Shown here: positions 1-8,137 of the stretch, piece by piece | How the letters are laid out: every line of letters begins with the position of its first letter | Position numbering within the stretch: the stretch's first letter is position 1 | Notes under the pieces: generated by a model | Told to the model about the DNA's origin: nothing | Databases searched by the model: none | The model's input: only the letters and a program-made list of their open reading frames with translations | Assembly (NCBI RefSeq): GCF_022601875.1 | Contig: NZ_JAKVIP010000003.1 | Span: 1 to 64,000 of the forward strand | Reading direction: 5' to 3' | Source of the DNA: Chryseobacterium sp. SSA4.19 | Lineage (GTDB): Bacteria; Bacteroidota; Bacteroidia; Flavobacteriales; Weeksellaceae | DNA: 64,000 bases | Translations under genes and position numbers: made by a program

Positions 1-1
1 C

Positions 2-262
2 AGTGAAAATTTAAGGCAGAAATTAGAAATGGAGGAAATAGTGGGCAACATCAAAACCAATCCCCGAAATGGAAAAACACCAGCTAGTGATTACTACTTT
101 GATGACAAACTGTATGAAAGAAGATTTACAATAGAACAGGCAAATGCCTGGCTAGACGGTTTCAAGGCTTTACTGATAAGATTTGAAAAACTGGATATTA
201 CCTGGAAAAGCCTGCACTTTTTAGCATTTTCATTGAGACTAATCAAAAAATTAAAAGTTTAA
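2..262 (+). CDS. Transposase C-terminal end (partial at window edge)
   Basis: The reading frame is open from the window edge, so the first ATG at 29 is probably internal. The tail has the pattern ERRFTIEQANAWLDGFKALL followed by a W..LHFLAF hydrophobic segment, typical of the C-terminus of IS4/IS5-superfamily DDE transposases. The conserved Glu of the DDE triad in such enzymes usually lies in the ERRF..E.ANAW region. Only about 86 residues are visible, so completeness and exact IS family cannot be judged. No right inverted repeat was identified before the next gene, which starts 15 bp later. Confidence 0.6.
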   Translation, partial: SENLRQKLEMEEIVGNIKTNPRNGKTPASDYYFDDKLYERRFTIEQANAWLDGFKALLIRFEKLDITWKSLHFLAFSLRLIKKLKV

Positions 263-276
263 ACAACTTCAATATA

Positions 277-849
277 ATGAGTGAAATTCTGAGAGCGCAG
301 TTATCAAAATATATAGAAATTACAGATTGTGAGTTTGAATATATTTTGAACCATTTTACTTACAAAAAGCTCAAAAAACATCAGTTCCTTTTGCAGGAGG
401 ATCAGTTGGCAACAGATGACTATTTTCTGCTGTCAGGCTGTGTAAAGTCGTATTATACCGATACATCCGGAAAAATGCACATTCTTCTTTTTGCCGTTCA
501 GGGTTGGTGAATCACGGATTATGAAGCTTACTATTATCAAAAAAAAGCAAAACTAAATATCGATTGCCTGGAAGACACCGAAGTTTTATGCCTGAGCAAT
601 GAAAACAGGGAAAAGCTCTGTCGGGAGCTACATCAGATTGAACATTTTTTCAGAAAGAAAACCAACCGAAGAAATGTAGCTTTACAAAACAGAATCCTGT
701 CTCTATTAAGCAGTAGCGCAAAGGAACGGTATGAAAACTTTGTCCGGGAATATCCTTCACTGGTGCAAAAACTTCCTAAACATACACTGGCAGCATATCT
801 CGGCGTAACAAGGGAAACATTGAGCCGTTTATACTCTTCAAAAAATTGA
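277..849 (+). pseudogene. Crp/Fnr-family regulator interrupted by in-frame TGA
   Basis: Read through the TGA at 508-510, this frame gives about 190 residues, the usual length of Bacteroidota Crp/Fnr regulators. The N-terminal part has a cyclic-nucleotide-binding-like beta roll (LLQEDQLATDDYFLLSGCVK). The part after the stop continues in the same frame with ITDYEAYYYQKK and ends in an HTH (LAAYLGVTRETLSRLYSS). Family members normally read GWWITD at the break, and here it is GW-stop-ITD, so a single TGG-to-TGA change explains it. As written, only a 77-residue fragment without DNA-binding domain is made. Read-through or sequencing error cannot be excluded. A short hairpin (854-874) follows. Confidence 0.8.
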
Positions 850-938
850 TCTGCCTCACATTTTTTTTGTGAGGTGGGTCCTTCCTGTCCTTCAGGATTA
901 AACTGAATTTTGTCTTGTCAATTAAAAAATAAATAGCA

Positions 939-1460
939 ATGACAAGATTTAACATTCAAACAGAAAGCAGCACTGTCAACTGGACAGGCAGGAAGGTTCT
1001 TGGCCTGCATACAGGAACGATTCAAATCAAAGAGGGTTTCTTAAGTTTTCAAAATGATCACATAACCGACGGAAATATTGATATTGATATGACTTCCATT
1101 GTCATCACAGATATTGAAGACAAAGCAGTCTACAAAGCATTTTTTGATCATCTGAACAATGATGATCTCTTTGCTGTCGACCAATTTAAAACAGCCTCTT
1201 TAAAGATCCGTAGCGGAAACAAAGATCGTAACCGTTATACAATTAATGGTGATTTAACCATCAAGGAAATTACCCACCCTGCTGAGTTTATAGCTACCGT
1301 AGAAATATTCACAGATTTCCTTCATGTCATGGGCGAAATCGAAATCGACAGAACACTGTACAATATACGATACGGCTCCGGCAAGTTTCTTCCGAACCTG
1401 GGTGATAAACTGATTTATGATGAATTTATATTACAGTTCAAATTGATAGGTAAACGTTAA
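939..1460 (+). CDS. YceI-family protein
   Basis: A 173-residue protein that fits the YceI lipid-binding beta-barrel fold along its length. It starts with the strand pattern FNIQTESSTVNWTGRKVLGLHTG, then IKEGFLSF, DIDMTSI, FDHLNNDDLFAVDQFKTASL and a central DLTIKEITHPAEF segment. These blocks are standard in YceI proteins, which bind isoprenoid or other hydrophobic ligands in a lipocalin-like barrel. There is no signal peptide, so this is a cytoplasmic member. It lies 10 bp upstream of the nitronate monooxygenase gene and after a Crp/Fnr gene, suggesting one transcription unit. Its ligand is unknown. Confidence 0.85.
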   Translation: MTRFNIQTESSTVNWTGRKVLGLHTGTIQIKEGFLSFQNDHITDGNIDIDMTSIVITDIEDKAVYKAFFDHLNNDDLFAVDQFKTASLKIRSGNKDRNRYTINGDLTIKEITHPAEFIATVEIFTDFLHVMGEIEIDRTLYNIRYGSGKFLPNLGDKLIYDEFILQFKLIGKR

Positions 1461-1470
1461 ATGTATATTT

Positions 1471-2538
1471 ATGTGGACAAAAACAAAATTTACCAAGCTT
1501 CTGGGAATTGACCTGCCGATTATCCAAGGTCCTTTTGGCGGCAAGTTATCCTCAGTCGAACTTACTTCCATGGTTTCGAATGCAGGAGGTCTGGGTTCTT
1601 ATGGTGGTCAGCCTTACGATACCCGCGAGATTATTGAGATTTCAAAGAGTATCAGGGAAAGGACTTCAAAACCGTTTAATCTTAACTTATGGGTTAATGA
1701 CCGGGACGATGCAATAAAAGAGTTTGACCAAACTGCTTTTCAGGAGGTCATCAAAATCTTTCAGCCTTACTTTCAAGAGTTGGGAATCGAGCCTCCCACT
1801 TTTCCACTGCCACAAAGTCCAAAGTTTGAGGATCAGATCGAAGCGGTCTTTGAAATAAAGCCTGCTGTGTTCAGCTTTGTTTTCGGTATACCATCTGAAG
1901 CCATCCTGGAGAAATGTCGTCAGCTGGGAATCATCACAATAGGAACTGCGACTACTTTAGATGAAGCTATTGCCATAGAAAATGCAGGAGTAGATGCCGT
2001 GGTCGCTACAGGATTTGATGCAGGCGGTCATCGGGTCTCCTTTTTAGAGCAACCCGAAGAAAGTTTGGTAGGAACATTTTCTTTAATACCACAGGTAGCA
2101 GATGCCGTGAAAATCCCGTTGATTGCTGCAGGAGGAATTGCTGATGCACGCGGAGTTAAGGCTGCAATGGCTTTAGGTGCAGATGCCGTCCAGATAGGCA
2201 CTGCCTTTCTGGCGACCCGACAATCCGGAACAAGCCAAATTCATCGTGAAAAACTATTTTCAAAAGATGCCCGCTACACAACATTGACCAGAGTCTATAC
2301 CGGAAGGTTGTCACGGGGGATCAAAAACCGTTTAACGGAGGAACTGAAAGAATTTCAAAACAGCTTTGCGCCCTATCCTCTTCAGGGGAAAATTGTTGGT
2401 AAACTGGGAGCTTACCCGGCGAATTCCGAGTCAAACCCGGAACTTAAGTCATTTTGGGCAGGCCAGGCAGCACCGTTGCTTCAACACCATGATGCAGAAC
2501 TCTTAATTACAGCAATTATTGCTGAAATGGAAAGATAA
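1471..2538 (+). CDS. Nitronate monooxygenase (NMO/2-nitropropane dioxygenase family)
   Basis: A 355-residue FMN-dependent TIM-barrel enzyme. It begins with LLGIDLPIIQGPFGG, the usual N-terminal FMN-side loop, followed by VSNAGGLGSYG. The central GVDAVVATGFDAGGHR carries the conserved His, and PLIAAGGIADARGVKAAMALGADAVQIGTAFL forms the phosphate-binding C-terminal part. The family oxidises alkyl nitronates such as propionate-3-nitronate to the aldehyde and nitrite, and detoxification is the common role. The gene follows yceI by 10 bp and ends at a strong hairpin terminator. Family assignment is firm; the natural substrate is not known. Confidence 0.9.
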   Translation: MWTKTKFTKLLGIDLPIIQGPFGGKLSSVELTSMVSNAGGLGSYGGQPYDTREIIEISKSIRERTSKPFNLNLWVNDRDDAIKEFDQTAFQEVIKIFQPYFQELGIEPPTFPLPQSPKFEDQIEAVFEIKPAVFSFVFGIPSEAILEKCRQLGIITIGTATTLDEAIAIENAGVDAVVATGFDAGGHRVSFLEQPEESLVGTFSLIPQVADAVKIPLIAAGGIADARGVKAAMALGADAVQIGTAFLATRQSGTSQIHREKLFSKDARYTTLTRVYTGRLSRGIKNRLTEELKEFQNSFAPYPLQGKIVGKLGAYPANSESNPELKSFWAGQAAPLLQHHDAELLITAIIAEMER

Positions 2539-2575
2539 TTTATGGTTAATTTTTAATATTTAAAATTTTCTTTCG

Positions 2576-2608
2576 GACTTATGTTTGTAAAATCATAAGT
2601 CTTTTTTT
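2576..2608 (+). terminator. Rho-independent terminator after nitronate monooxygenase
   Basis: The stem GACTTATG (2576-2583) pairs perfectly with CATAAGTC (2594-2601), with a 10-nt loop and a run of seven T (2602-2608). It lies 38 bp beyond the stop codon. The rest of 2609-2833 is AT-rich and shows no gene; it presumably holds the VOC gene promoter. Confidence 0.85.
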
Positions 2609-2833
2609 GTACGGCACAATTTAAAATAGGGTCTTACTTGTAATAATTTTGCATTTCATTAACAATTTTAAAATAGTTAACATCCAAATAAGTGCTTCGT
2701 CTGAAGACTTATAGGTCTACTATTTTATTAAGCTAATACTATCAACTAAGCATTATTCGTAAAGTAAACCTCCCTTCAGGCAGAATTATTTGTATATTTA
2801 AATTTGTTCAACATCTATAATTTTCTATAAAAT

Positions 2834-3226
2834 ATGGCAAACATCAAAACAAATCCGGTAGCCTATTTTGAAGTTCCTGTCATAGATATGCAAAGAGCTG
2901 TCAGATTCTATCAAGCTTTATTCGACTTCCGTTTTGAAAAAGAAGAATTAGATGGTTATGATATGGCCTTTTTTCCATTTTATTCAACAGAGCCTGGTAT
3001 TACAGGAGCATTGGTAAAAGGTGATGTCTATCGCCCTTCTAAAAACGGTGTGATTTTATACTTTAATACTGATCATATTGACAATACATTAAATAAGGCA
3101 ATTTTGCTGAATGCAAAAATCCTGTATCCGAAAACTATTAACGAAGAGTATGGGTTTATTATAGCAGAAATTGAAGATTGCGAAGGTAATCGAATTGCTC
3201 TGCGTCAGAACACAAAAGAAAACTGA
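2834..3226 (+). CDS. VOC-superfamily (glyoxalase/bleomycin-resistance-like) protein
   Basis: A 130-residue protein with the paired beta-alpha-beta-beta-beta pattern of the vicinal oxygen chelate superfamily. The first half is PVAYFEVPVIDMQRAVRFYQALFDFRFE, and the second half starts GVILYFNTDHIDNTLNKAILLNAKIL and ends IIAEIEDCEGNRIALRQ. The E..D..GN.I.L ending is typical of VOC proteins close to the glyoxalase-like PhnB/CatE-type families. The usual first metal-ligand His is replaced (YFEVPV), so metal-dependent catalysis is uncertain. It stands alone between terminators and its substrate cannot be deduced. Confidence 0.8.
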   Translation: MANIKTNPVAYFEVPVIDMQRAVRFYQALFDFRFEKEELDGYDMAFFPFYSTEPGITGALVKGDVYRPSKNGVILYFNTDHIDNTLNKAILLNAKILYPKTINEEYGFIIAEIEDCEGNRIALRQNTKEN

Positions 3227-3367
3227 TTAAATCAACACAGCTCAAATTTATGGTCATACTAATTCAGAAGATTCATTATTTTGAAGATTGACTTACGCTC
3301 GGGAAAAAGAAATATATTTTAGTATATTTAAGTATATGATTGCCAATTAATTATAGTACACTGAAGT

Positions 3368-3400
3368 ATTATTGTTTTAATTTTTAATTAAAACAATAAT
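3368..3400. repeat. AT-rich 15-bp perfect inverted repeat
   Basis: ATTATTGTTTTAATT (3368-3382) and its exact reverse complement (3386-3400) are separated by TTT. It lies in the 332-bp gap between the convergent VOC and SDR genes. It could be a weak extra terminator or a decayed element. Nothing else coding was seen in 3227-3466. Confidence 0.5.
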
Positions 3401-3466
3401 ATATATATGCGGGATTTCTTTATACCTACTCCTCTGTTAATTTCCTGCAATATGCATAGAAGCAAA

Positions 3467-3512
3467 TAGAAAAGCATTGATTTAACTGAATCGTTAAATC
3501 AATGCTTTTCTA
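3467..3512. terminator. Long bidirectional hairpin between convergent genes
   Basis: A perfect 20-bp stem, TAGAAAAGCATTGATTTAAC (3467-3486) paired with its complement (3493-3512), closes a 6-nt loop. It is located 47 bp past the SDR stop and between convergent genes, so it can terminate transcription in both directions. The A/T-rich outer ends supply short U tracts on either strand. Confidence 0.75.
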
Positions 3513-3558
3513 CTTTATAATAATAAAGACCATTCTTAATTTGGTAATATTATCCGGA

Positions 3559-4332
3559 TCACACTGTAGGCGATGAACCTCCATCTACAGAAATAGTAGC
3601 TCCTGTAATGTATTGCGCTTCGGAAGAAGCAAGAAATGCTACGATGTTGGCTACTTCATCAGGCTCTGCCATTCTTCCCAGCGGCACACCAACCGTATCG
3701 ATAATATTTTGAAAAGAATCTTCAAAACTCACTCCTGACTGCCGGGCAATATTTTCAATGAATTCATTCATCAGCGGTGTTTTGACAACACCGGGAGAAA
3801 CCGTATTGACTCTGATACCTTTGGATCCTAATTCATTCGCCAATGCTTTGCTGTATGCATTCAATGCAGCTTTTGCCGATGAGTAGGACATCGTCATATC
3901 CCAGATCGGCTGCTTCGCTGCTCCGGTGGATATATTAATGATTGTGCCCTCCTTCCGTTCAAGCATTGCAGGAACTAAAGCTTTATTGATGCGAACAACA
4001 GACATAAAATTAAGTTCCCAGTCCCTTAACCAGTCCTCATCTTCCAATGTGCTGAAACCTCCACCGGGACTCGAATTCGCTCCGGCATTATTTACGATAA
4101 TGTCTATTTTACCGTACTTTTCCAGGATCTCTTTTGCAATATTTTCTGCGCTGTCTGCCTGAGTAAGGTCAGCAGCAATGAAATGATGGCTATTAGGATT
4201 GTCTTGTGCTTCTGTCCTGGCAGTGATTACAACTACTGCCCTGTTTGCACTGAGTTTATCAGCAATGGATTTTCCTATTCCTTTTGTACCTCCAGTTACC
4301 AAGGCCACTTTTCCGTTTAATGAATTATACAT
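3559..4332 (-). CDS. SDR-family oxidoreductase
   Basis: A classical short-chain dehydrogenase of about 257 residues. It has the Rossmann motif TGGTKGIG near the N-terminus, NNAGAN, catalytic Ser in INISTGA, the YSSAKAA Tyr-x3-Lys motif, and the C-terminal ITGATISVDGG block. An upstream in-frame TTG at 4336-4338 exists, but the ATG at 4330-4332 (MYNSLNGKVALVTGG) is the better start. It is divergent from an HxlR regulator gene (119 bp between starts), a common arrangement for HxlR targets. Substrate is not predictable; reduction of a small carbonyl compound is likely. Confidence 0.88.
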   Translation of the reverse strand: MYNSLNGKVALVTGGTKGIGKSIADKLSANRAVVVITARTEAQDNPNSHHFIAADLTQADSAENIAKEILEKYGKIDIIVNNAGANSSPGGGFSTLEDEDWLRDWELNFMSVVRINKALVPAMLERKEGTIINISTGAAKQPIWDMTMSYSSAKAALNAYSKALANELGSKGIRVNTVSPGVVKTPLMNEFIENIARQSGVSFEDSFQNIIDTVGVPLGRMAEPDEVANIVAFLASSEAQYITGATISVDGGSSPTV

Positions 4333-4390
4333 AATCAATTATATTTTAAAATTGAGTTGCAAATCTATTTCCATTACTTTACTTTTGCAA

Positions 4391-4430
4391 GTAGTTACAC
4401 CAATGTATACTAATAACCAAAGTGTAACTT
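4391..4430. promoter_or_regulatory. Candidate HxlR operator between divergent SDR and hxlR genes
   Basis: An inverted repeat AGTTACAC (4393-4400) / GTGTAACT (4422-4429), with a 21-bp spacer, sits in the short divergent intergenic region. HxlR-family dimers bind inverted repeats in front of themselves and a divergent reductase gene. A third, partial copy (AAGTAGTTA) abuts the regulator start at 4443-4451. Function is inferred from position and symmetry only. Confidence 0.4.
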
Positions 4431-4450
4431 TTATTGTTAACCAAGTAGTT

Positions 4451-4786
4451 ATGAATAAAGAAAAAATTGAAAAATCTGAAAATAAATGTGAACTTCAGAA
4501 AATACTGGACATTATTGGAGGTAAATGGTCGATGTCGATTATTTATGCACTGATTTTAGGAAAGAAACGTTTCAAGGAATTAGAAAGGATGATACCCGGA
4601 ATCAGTACGAGAATGCTTGTCAAGGAATTGAAGAATATGGAAGAAAATGGTATTGTAACCCGAAAAGCTTTTGCAACGGTACCGCCGACCGTTGAATATT
4701 CACTTACGGAGAAGGGCAGAAAATTAGAACCTATCATTAATGAATTACAGAAATGGGGAGTCGAATATAAAATCACTCAAAATTAG
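4451..4786 (+). CDS. HxlR-family transcriptional regulator
   Basis: A 111-residue winged-helix protein. The start chosen is the ATG at 4451, because homology begins at NKCELQKILDIIGGKWSMSI; an in-frame extension back to 4199 runs antisense through the SDR gene and has no family similarity. Family landmarks are C (NKCEL), GGKWS, RFKELERMIPGISTRMLVKELKNMEENGIVTRK and VEYSLTEKGRKLEPII. HxlR proteins often sense electrophiles or oxidants, sometimes through the N-terminal Cys, and control adjacent oxidoreductases. The divergent SDR is the likely target. Confidence 0.9.
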   Translation: MNKEKIEKSENKCELQKILDIIGGKWSMSIIYALILGKKRFKELERMIPGISTRMLVKELKNMEENGIVTRKAFATVPPTVEYSLTEKGRKLEPIINELQKWGVEYKITQN

Positions 4787-4843
4787 TTAAGGGGCTTTAT
4801 ACCATTCTTAAATACGTACTCGATCTGAAACGAACGGTTACTG

Positions 4844-5308
4844 TCATTCTGCTGAGTGAATTTCGCATTTATCTTGCCACAAAAAATTCCCTATACGCTT
4901 CTCAATAAGCCAGTGATGACCGTGACGAACGTAGTAATCATTATAAACAGCTCTTATAGTGGTTTTGGTCTTTTTAGATGTATCATTACTTATCATTGTG
5001 ATCAGACAATAACAGATTCCTGTGGCTTCATCTCCTTCGACAGTAAATAAAGACTGTCCGTTAAAATGGGAGACCGTGTCTATCTCTTTAAGAAATTCTG
5101 CGAAAGCTTTTGCCATAGCTTTGCGTCCTTTTAATTGCATAACAACCTTGCCGTTGACTCTGGTCTCCGATAGGGCATTCTCTGTAAAAAGCTGTACCTG
5201 GTTACTGAAATCTTTTTGGTCTCCGAAAATAGAGACTTGGTCTATAAGCTCTTTGGGCTGCATTTTGTTTTTTGTGAATGTATTTTTCATTAGATCGTTA
5301 TAAAGCAT
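4844..5308 (-). CDS. SnoaL-like / NTF2-like polyketide-cyclase-fold protein
   Basis: About 154 residues from the first ATG, or 148 from the second ATG at 5290 (MKNTFTKNK). It has the alpha+beta cone features of NTF2/SnoaL proteins: an amphipathic helix region (PKELIDQVSIFGDQKDFSNQVQLFTENA), then ..GRKAMAKAFAEFLKEIDTVSHFNGQSLFTVEGDEATGICYCLI, and a closing strand pair with RHGHHWLIEKR. Such proteins are small hydrolases, isomerases or ligand binders. A terminator-like hairpin for the upstream quinone reductase ends directly at the first ATG, which slightly favours the second start. Exact role unknown. Confidence 0.75.
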   Translation of the reverse strand: MLYNDLMKNTFTKNKMQPKELIDQVSIFGDQKDFSNQVQLFTENALSETRVNGKVVMQLKGRKAMAKAFAEFLKEIDTVSHFNGQSLFTVEGDEATGICYCLITMISNDTSKKTKTTIRAVYNDYYVRHGHHWLIEKRIGNFLWQDKCEIHSAE

Positions 5309-5310
5309 AA

Positions 5311-5338
5311 TAAAAGGCTTTCTTTTAGTTGGAAAGCC
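5311..5338 (-). terminator. Terminator downstream of quinone reductase pseudogene
   Basis: On the minus strand GGCTTTC (5338-5332) pairs with GAAAGCC (5322-5316) and is followed by TTTTATT. It is positioned between the oxidoreductase stop and the SnoaL-like gene start. Confidence 0.55.
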
Positions 5339-5381
5339 CTTGTCTATATTGTAATATTTTTATTGTAACCAACATTTGGAA

Positions 5382-6382
5382 TTATTGATCTACAGTCAAA
5401 ACGATCTTTCCCTGAATATGCCCTTTCGCTGCTCTCTCGTGAGACTGACGGGCTTGAGAAAGCGAAAACGTGCTGTCGATCACGACATGGATAATACCCT
5501 GATTAAGCAAAGATGCCAGTTCTGAAAGCTGTCTGCCATTAGAGCGCACCTGTGTCGCCGATACAGTTACCCCTAATCTTTCTGCTTCCTCATGACCTGA
5601 AAATCCCAAAGGGAAGATCGGAAATAAGGATCCGCCGGACTTTAATGTTTTTAAAAATCTTTCTGTTCCGGGGCCGCCAACCGCATCAATGACCAGGTCG
5701 ATATCTTCTATGATTTCGTCAGCATTGGTTTTGGTATAATCAATAAATTCATCGGCACCCAGCTCTCTCAATAATTCTTTCTGTCGGCCAGACGCCACTG
5801 CAATTACTTTTGCACCTTTCCATTTAGCGATCTGTACCGCGAAATGGCCTACGCCACCACCGCTCCGTTAATCAGCACGGTTTTACCTTCCAGAGGAACC
5901 GGTATGTGCTTATCCGGTTGAAGGGGATTCTGCTCATCATGCCCCACCTCGATCATAAACTGCCAGGCAGTAAGAAGCGACATCGGAGCCCCGGCTGAAT
6001 GAATATGATCAATCCCGGCCGGCTTCAGGGCAAGTTCTGAAACATGAACGTTCACGTATTCTGCATAAGCCTGACTTGGTCCGTAGCTTGGAAATCTCAC
6101 CATCGAATATACTTCATCACCCACACAAAATTCCTCCACATCATCGGCTACTGCTTCAATGGTTCCCGAAATGTCTGTCCCCAGAATGATGGGAAAAGGA
6201 ACCTTCGGCTGCCATTCCGGAGGTAACATTTTGTATCCTTCACGCAGGTACCAATCCGGAGGATTAAGGCCTATCGCCTTCACTTTTACCCGTACTTCTC
6301 CTTTATTTAATTCAGGAACAGGAGCATCCTCATACACCAATACTTCAGGACCTCCGAACTGATGTTGCCGTACTGCTTTCAT
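5382..6382 (-). pseudogene. MDR/zinc-type NADP-dependent oxidoreductase with single-base frameshift
   Basis: Two adjacent frames together make one full-length medium-chain dehydrogenase/quinone reductase. The N-terminal part (MKAVRQHQFGGPEVLVYEDA ... PIILGTDISGTIE ... GKTVLINGA) runs into a stop at 5849. The other frame continues GVGHFAVQIAKWKGAKVIAVASGRQKELL and ends KIVLTVDQ. One base is missing between 5861 and 5862, exactly inside the NADP-binding glycine motif (expected NGAxGGVGHF). The start at 6382 is preceded by AAAGG at good spacing; an upstream ATG at 6430 would add 16 residues. The gene faces an HxlR regulator divergently. Both halves are otherwise intact, so the lesion is recent or an assembly error. 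Confidence 0.8.
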
Positions 6383-6485
6383 CGTTTTACCTTTTTCAGA
6401 ATTGTTTTTGTTGTTATCTGATTGTTGCATCTTTAATTTATTTAAAATGATGGTACAAAATTAATTTAACAGTATCTTTGTCACA

Positions 6486-6526
6486 AGTATGTACTTTTTG
6501 GTAATCTATATACTAAAAAGTATGTA
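6486..6526. promoter_or_regulatory. Candidate operator of second HxlR regulator
   Basis: Imperfect palindrome GTACTTTTTGGTA (6491-6503) / TACTAAAAAGTAT (6511-6523) lies between the divergent quinone reductase and hxlR genes. Direct copies of AAGTATGTA flank it (6485-6493 and 6518-6526). Symmetric AGTA/TACT-rich sites in divergent HxlR-reductase spacers are typical for this family. Binding is inferred. Confidence 0.5.
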
Positions 6527-6560
6527 ATACTGATAATCAATTCATTAAATTTATAAAAAG

Positions 6561-6917
6561 ATGAAAAATAAAATAGAAGTGCCTGAGATAGATCAACAGT
6601 GTGGTGTAGATTATGCATTCAAACGCATCGGGGGAAAATATAAGGGAAGAATATTGTGGCATCTTAATTCAAAGGAAGTATTGCGTTATGGTGAACTGAG
6701 AAGAACATTGCCTGATATTACCACCAAAATGCTTACACAAACCTTAAGGGAACTTGAGGATGACCGGTTGGTTACCCGAAAAGTGTACCATGAGGTTCCG
6801 CCAAAAGTAGAATATGCTTTAAGCGAAACAGGAATGGAACTGATTCCCTTTATCGAACATCTGCATCATTGGGGTAATAAGCAACTGAAAAAGGAAATGA
6901 TCTCGTGCGAAAAATAA
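6561..6917 (+). CDS. HxlR-family transcriptional regulator
   Basis: A 118-residue winged-helix protein with QQCGVDYAFKRIGGKYKGRILWHL, RYGELRRTLPDITTKMLTQTLRELEDDRLVTRKVYHEVPPKVEYALSETG and a C-terminal dimer helix. The N-terminal Cys (QQCGV) is the position used for thiol sensing in several family members. It is divergent from the frameshifted quinone reductase with a palindrome between them, so that gene is the expected target. It is paralogous to the HxlR gene at 4451 but clearly different in sequence. Confidence 0.9.
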   Translation: MKNKIEVPEIDQQCGVDYAFKRIGGKYKGRILWHLNSKEVLRYGELRRTLPDITTKMLTQTLRELEDDRLVTRKVYHEVPPKVEYALSETGMELIPFIEHLHHWGNKQLKKEMISCEK

Positions 6918-7020
6918 TATTGTTTAGATTAAATGTAGGGTATAAAAAGTAATAAAAATATAATAGCTCAGAAGAGTCATTTATTCCTCAAGGCTATTTT
7001 TGATGTTTCATAAGTATTAT

Positions 7021-8112
7021 CTATTTATCTGACTCTTCTAAGAACGGATAATCGATGTAGCCAAGGTCATCTCCTCCAAACATGGTTGTTCGGTCCGGTT
7101 CATTCAGTCTAGCATTTCTTTCAAATCGTCTGGGCAGATCCGGATTGGCCAGAAATAAAGTTCCAAAGGACACCAGTTCTGCAGTACCTTTTATGAGTTC
7201 AGCTTCCGCTGATTCCCTGTCGTAGCCAGTATTGGCAATTACAGCATGTTTGATCATGGTACCGAAAAAATCCATATCATCCACATCAGGATAATGCGCA
7301 GGCGACGGAAAATGAGGACTTTTTCTCATGAGTTCCACATAGGCGAAATCCAGGGTATTAAGTTGTTGTATAAGACAGGTGTATGTTTCAACGGGATGGT
7401 CTAAAACCATGTCGCCATACGGATGGAAAGGTGAAATTTTTACACCAACATTCTCACCGCCAACAGTGTTGATCAGCTCTTCCATTACCTCTACAATAAA
7501 CCTCGCTTTGTTGGCATAGCTTCCGCCGTATTCATCAGTTCTGTGGTTAGCACTCTCAGCCAGGAACTGGTTAGGAAGATAGCCGTTTGCAGCATGCAGT
7601 TCTACACCGTCAAAACCTGCTTCCATGGCATTTTTAGCTGCCTGTCCGTAGTCTTTTATGATCTGCCTGATTTCTTCTACTGTAAGCTCCTGAGGAATTT
7701 CGTACTCTTTCATTCCCTCGCTGGTAAAATGCTGCATTCCTTTAATGGGAATCGCAGACGGTGCCAGCGGTAATTTTCCGTTCCTGTCAACGGAATGTCC
7801 GGCACGGCCGGTGTGCCAAAGCTGAGCAATAATACGTCCTCCATTATTGTGGACTGAATCCGTGACTTTTTTCCATGCTGTAATCTGCTCTCCGTTAAAA
7901 ATTCCCGGTGTATAAGGACTTCCGGTAGCGCCTTCACTGATCCGGATGGCTTCAGAGAAAATGAGGCCTGCACCGGCTCTCTGCGTATAATATTCCACGG
8001 TGGATGCCCCTACTATTCCATGCTGATCTGCACGGCTTCTTGTCATGGCTGACATAGCCATTCTGTTTCTTAAAGTCTGATTTCCTAATCGGATGCTTTC
8101 TAATAGTTTCAT
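7021..8112 (-). CDS. Old Yellow Enzyme-family alkene reductase
   Basis: A 363-residue FMN-dependent NADH:flavin oxidoreductase. The start is the ATG at 8112 (MKLLESIRLGNQTLRNRMAMSAMTRSRA), since the longer frame overlaps the upstream gene. Landmarks are GLIFSEAIRISEGATGSPYTPGIF, AQLWHTGRAGH, the substrate-binding VELHAANGYLPNQFL (His/Asn pair), and a C-terminal FMN site ending DYPFL. Family members reduce activated C=C bonds of enones, maleimides or nitro compounds. It follows the NmrA-like gene by 25 bp, in the same orientation, so the two are probably co-transcribed from the promoter at 9061-9107. Confidence 0.92.
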   Translation of the reverse strand: MKLLESIRLGNQTLRNRMAMSAMTRSRADQHGIVGASTVEYYTQRAGAGLIFSEAIRISEGATGSPYTPGIFNGEQITAWKKVTDSVHNNGGRIIAQLWHTGRAGHSVDRNGKLPLAPSAIPIKGMQHFTSEGMKEYEIPQELTVEEIRQIIKDYGQAAKNAMEAGFDGVELHAANGYLPNQFLAESANHRTDEYGGSYANKARFIVEVMEELINTVGGENVGVKISPFHPYGDMVLDHPVETYTCLIQQLNTLDFAYVELMRKSPHFPSPAHYPDVDDMDFFGTMIKHAVIANTGYDRESAEAELIKGTAELVSFGTLFLANPDLPRRFERNARLNEPDRTTMFGGDDLGYIDYPFLEESDK

Positions 8113-8137
8113 TGGTATGGTATTTAATGATTGTTTA

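Noticed and set aside
854..874. Terminator after the Crp/Fnr gene
   Set aside because: The CCTCACA/TGTGAGG hairpin has its T run inside the loop, not after the stem, so a terminator call is not supported.
4199..4450. N-terminal extension of the HxlR gene
   Set aside because: The extra 84 codons run antisense through the SDR gene and do not resemble the family; the ATG at 4451 matches the normal HxlR start.
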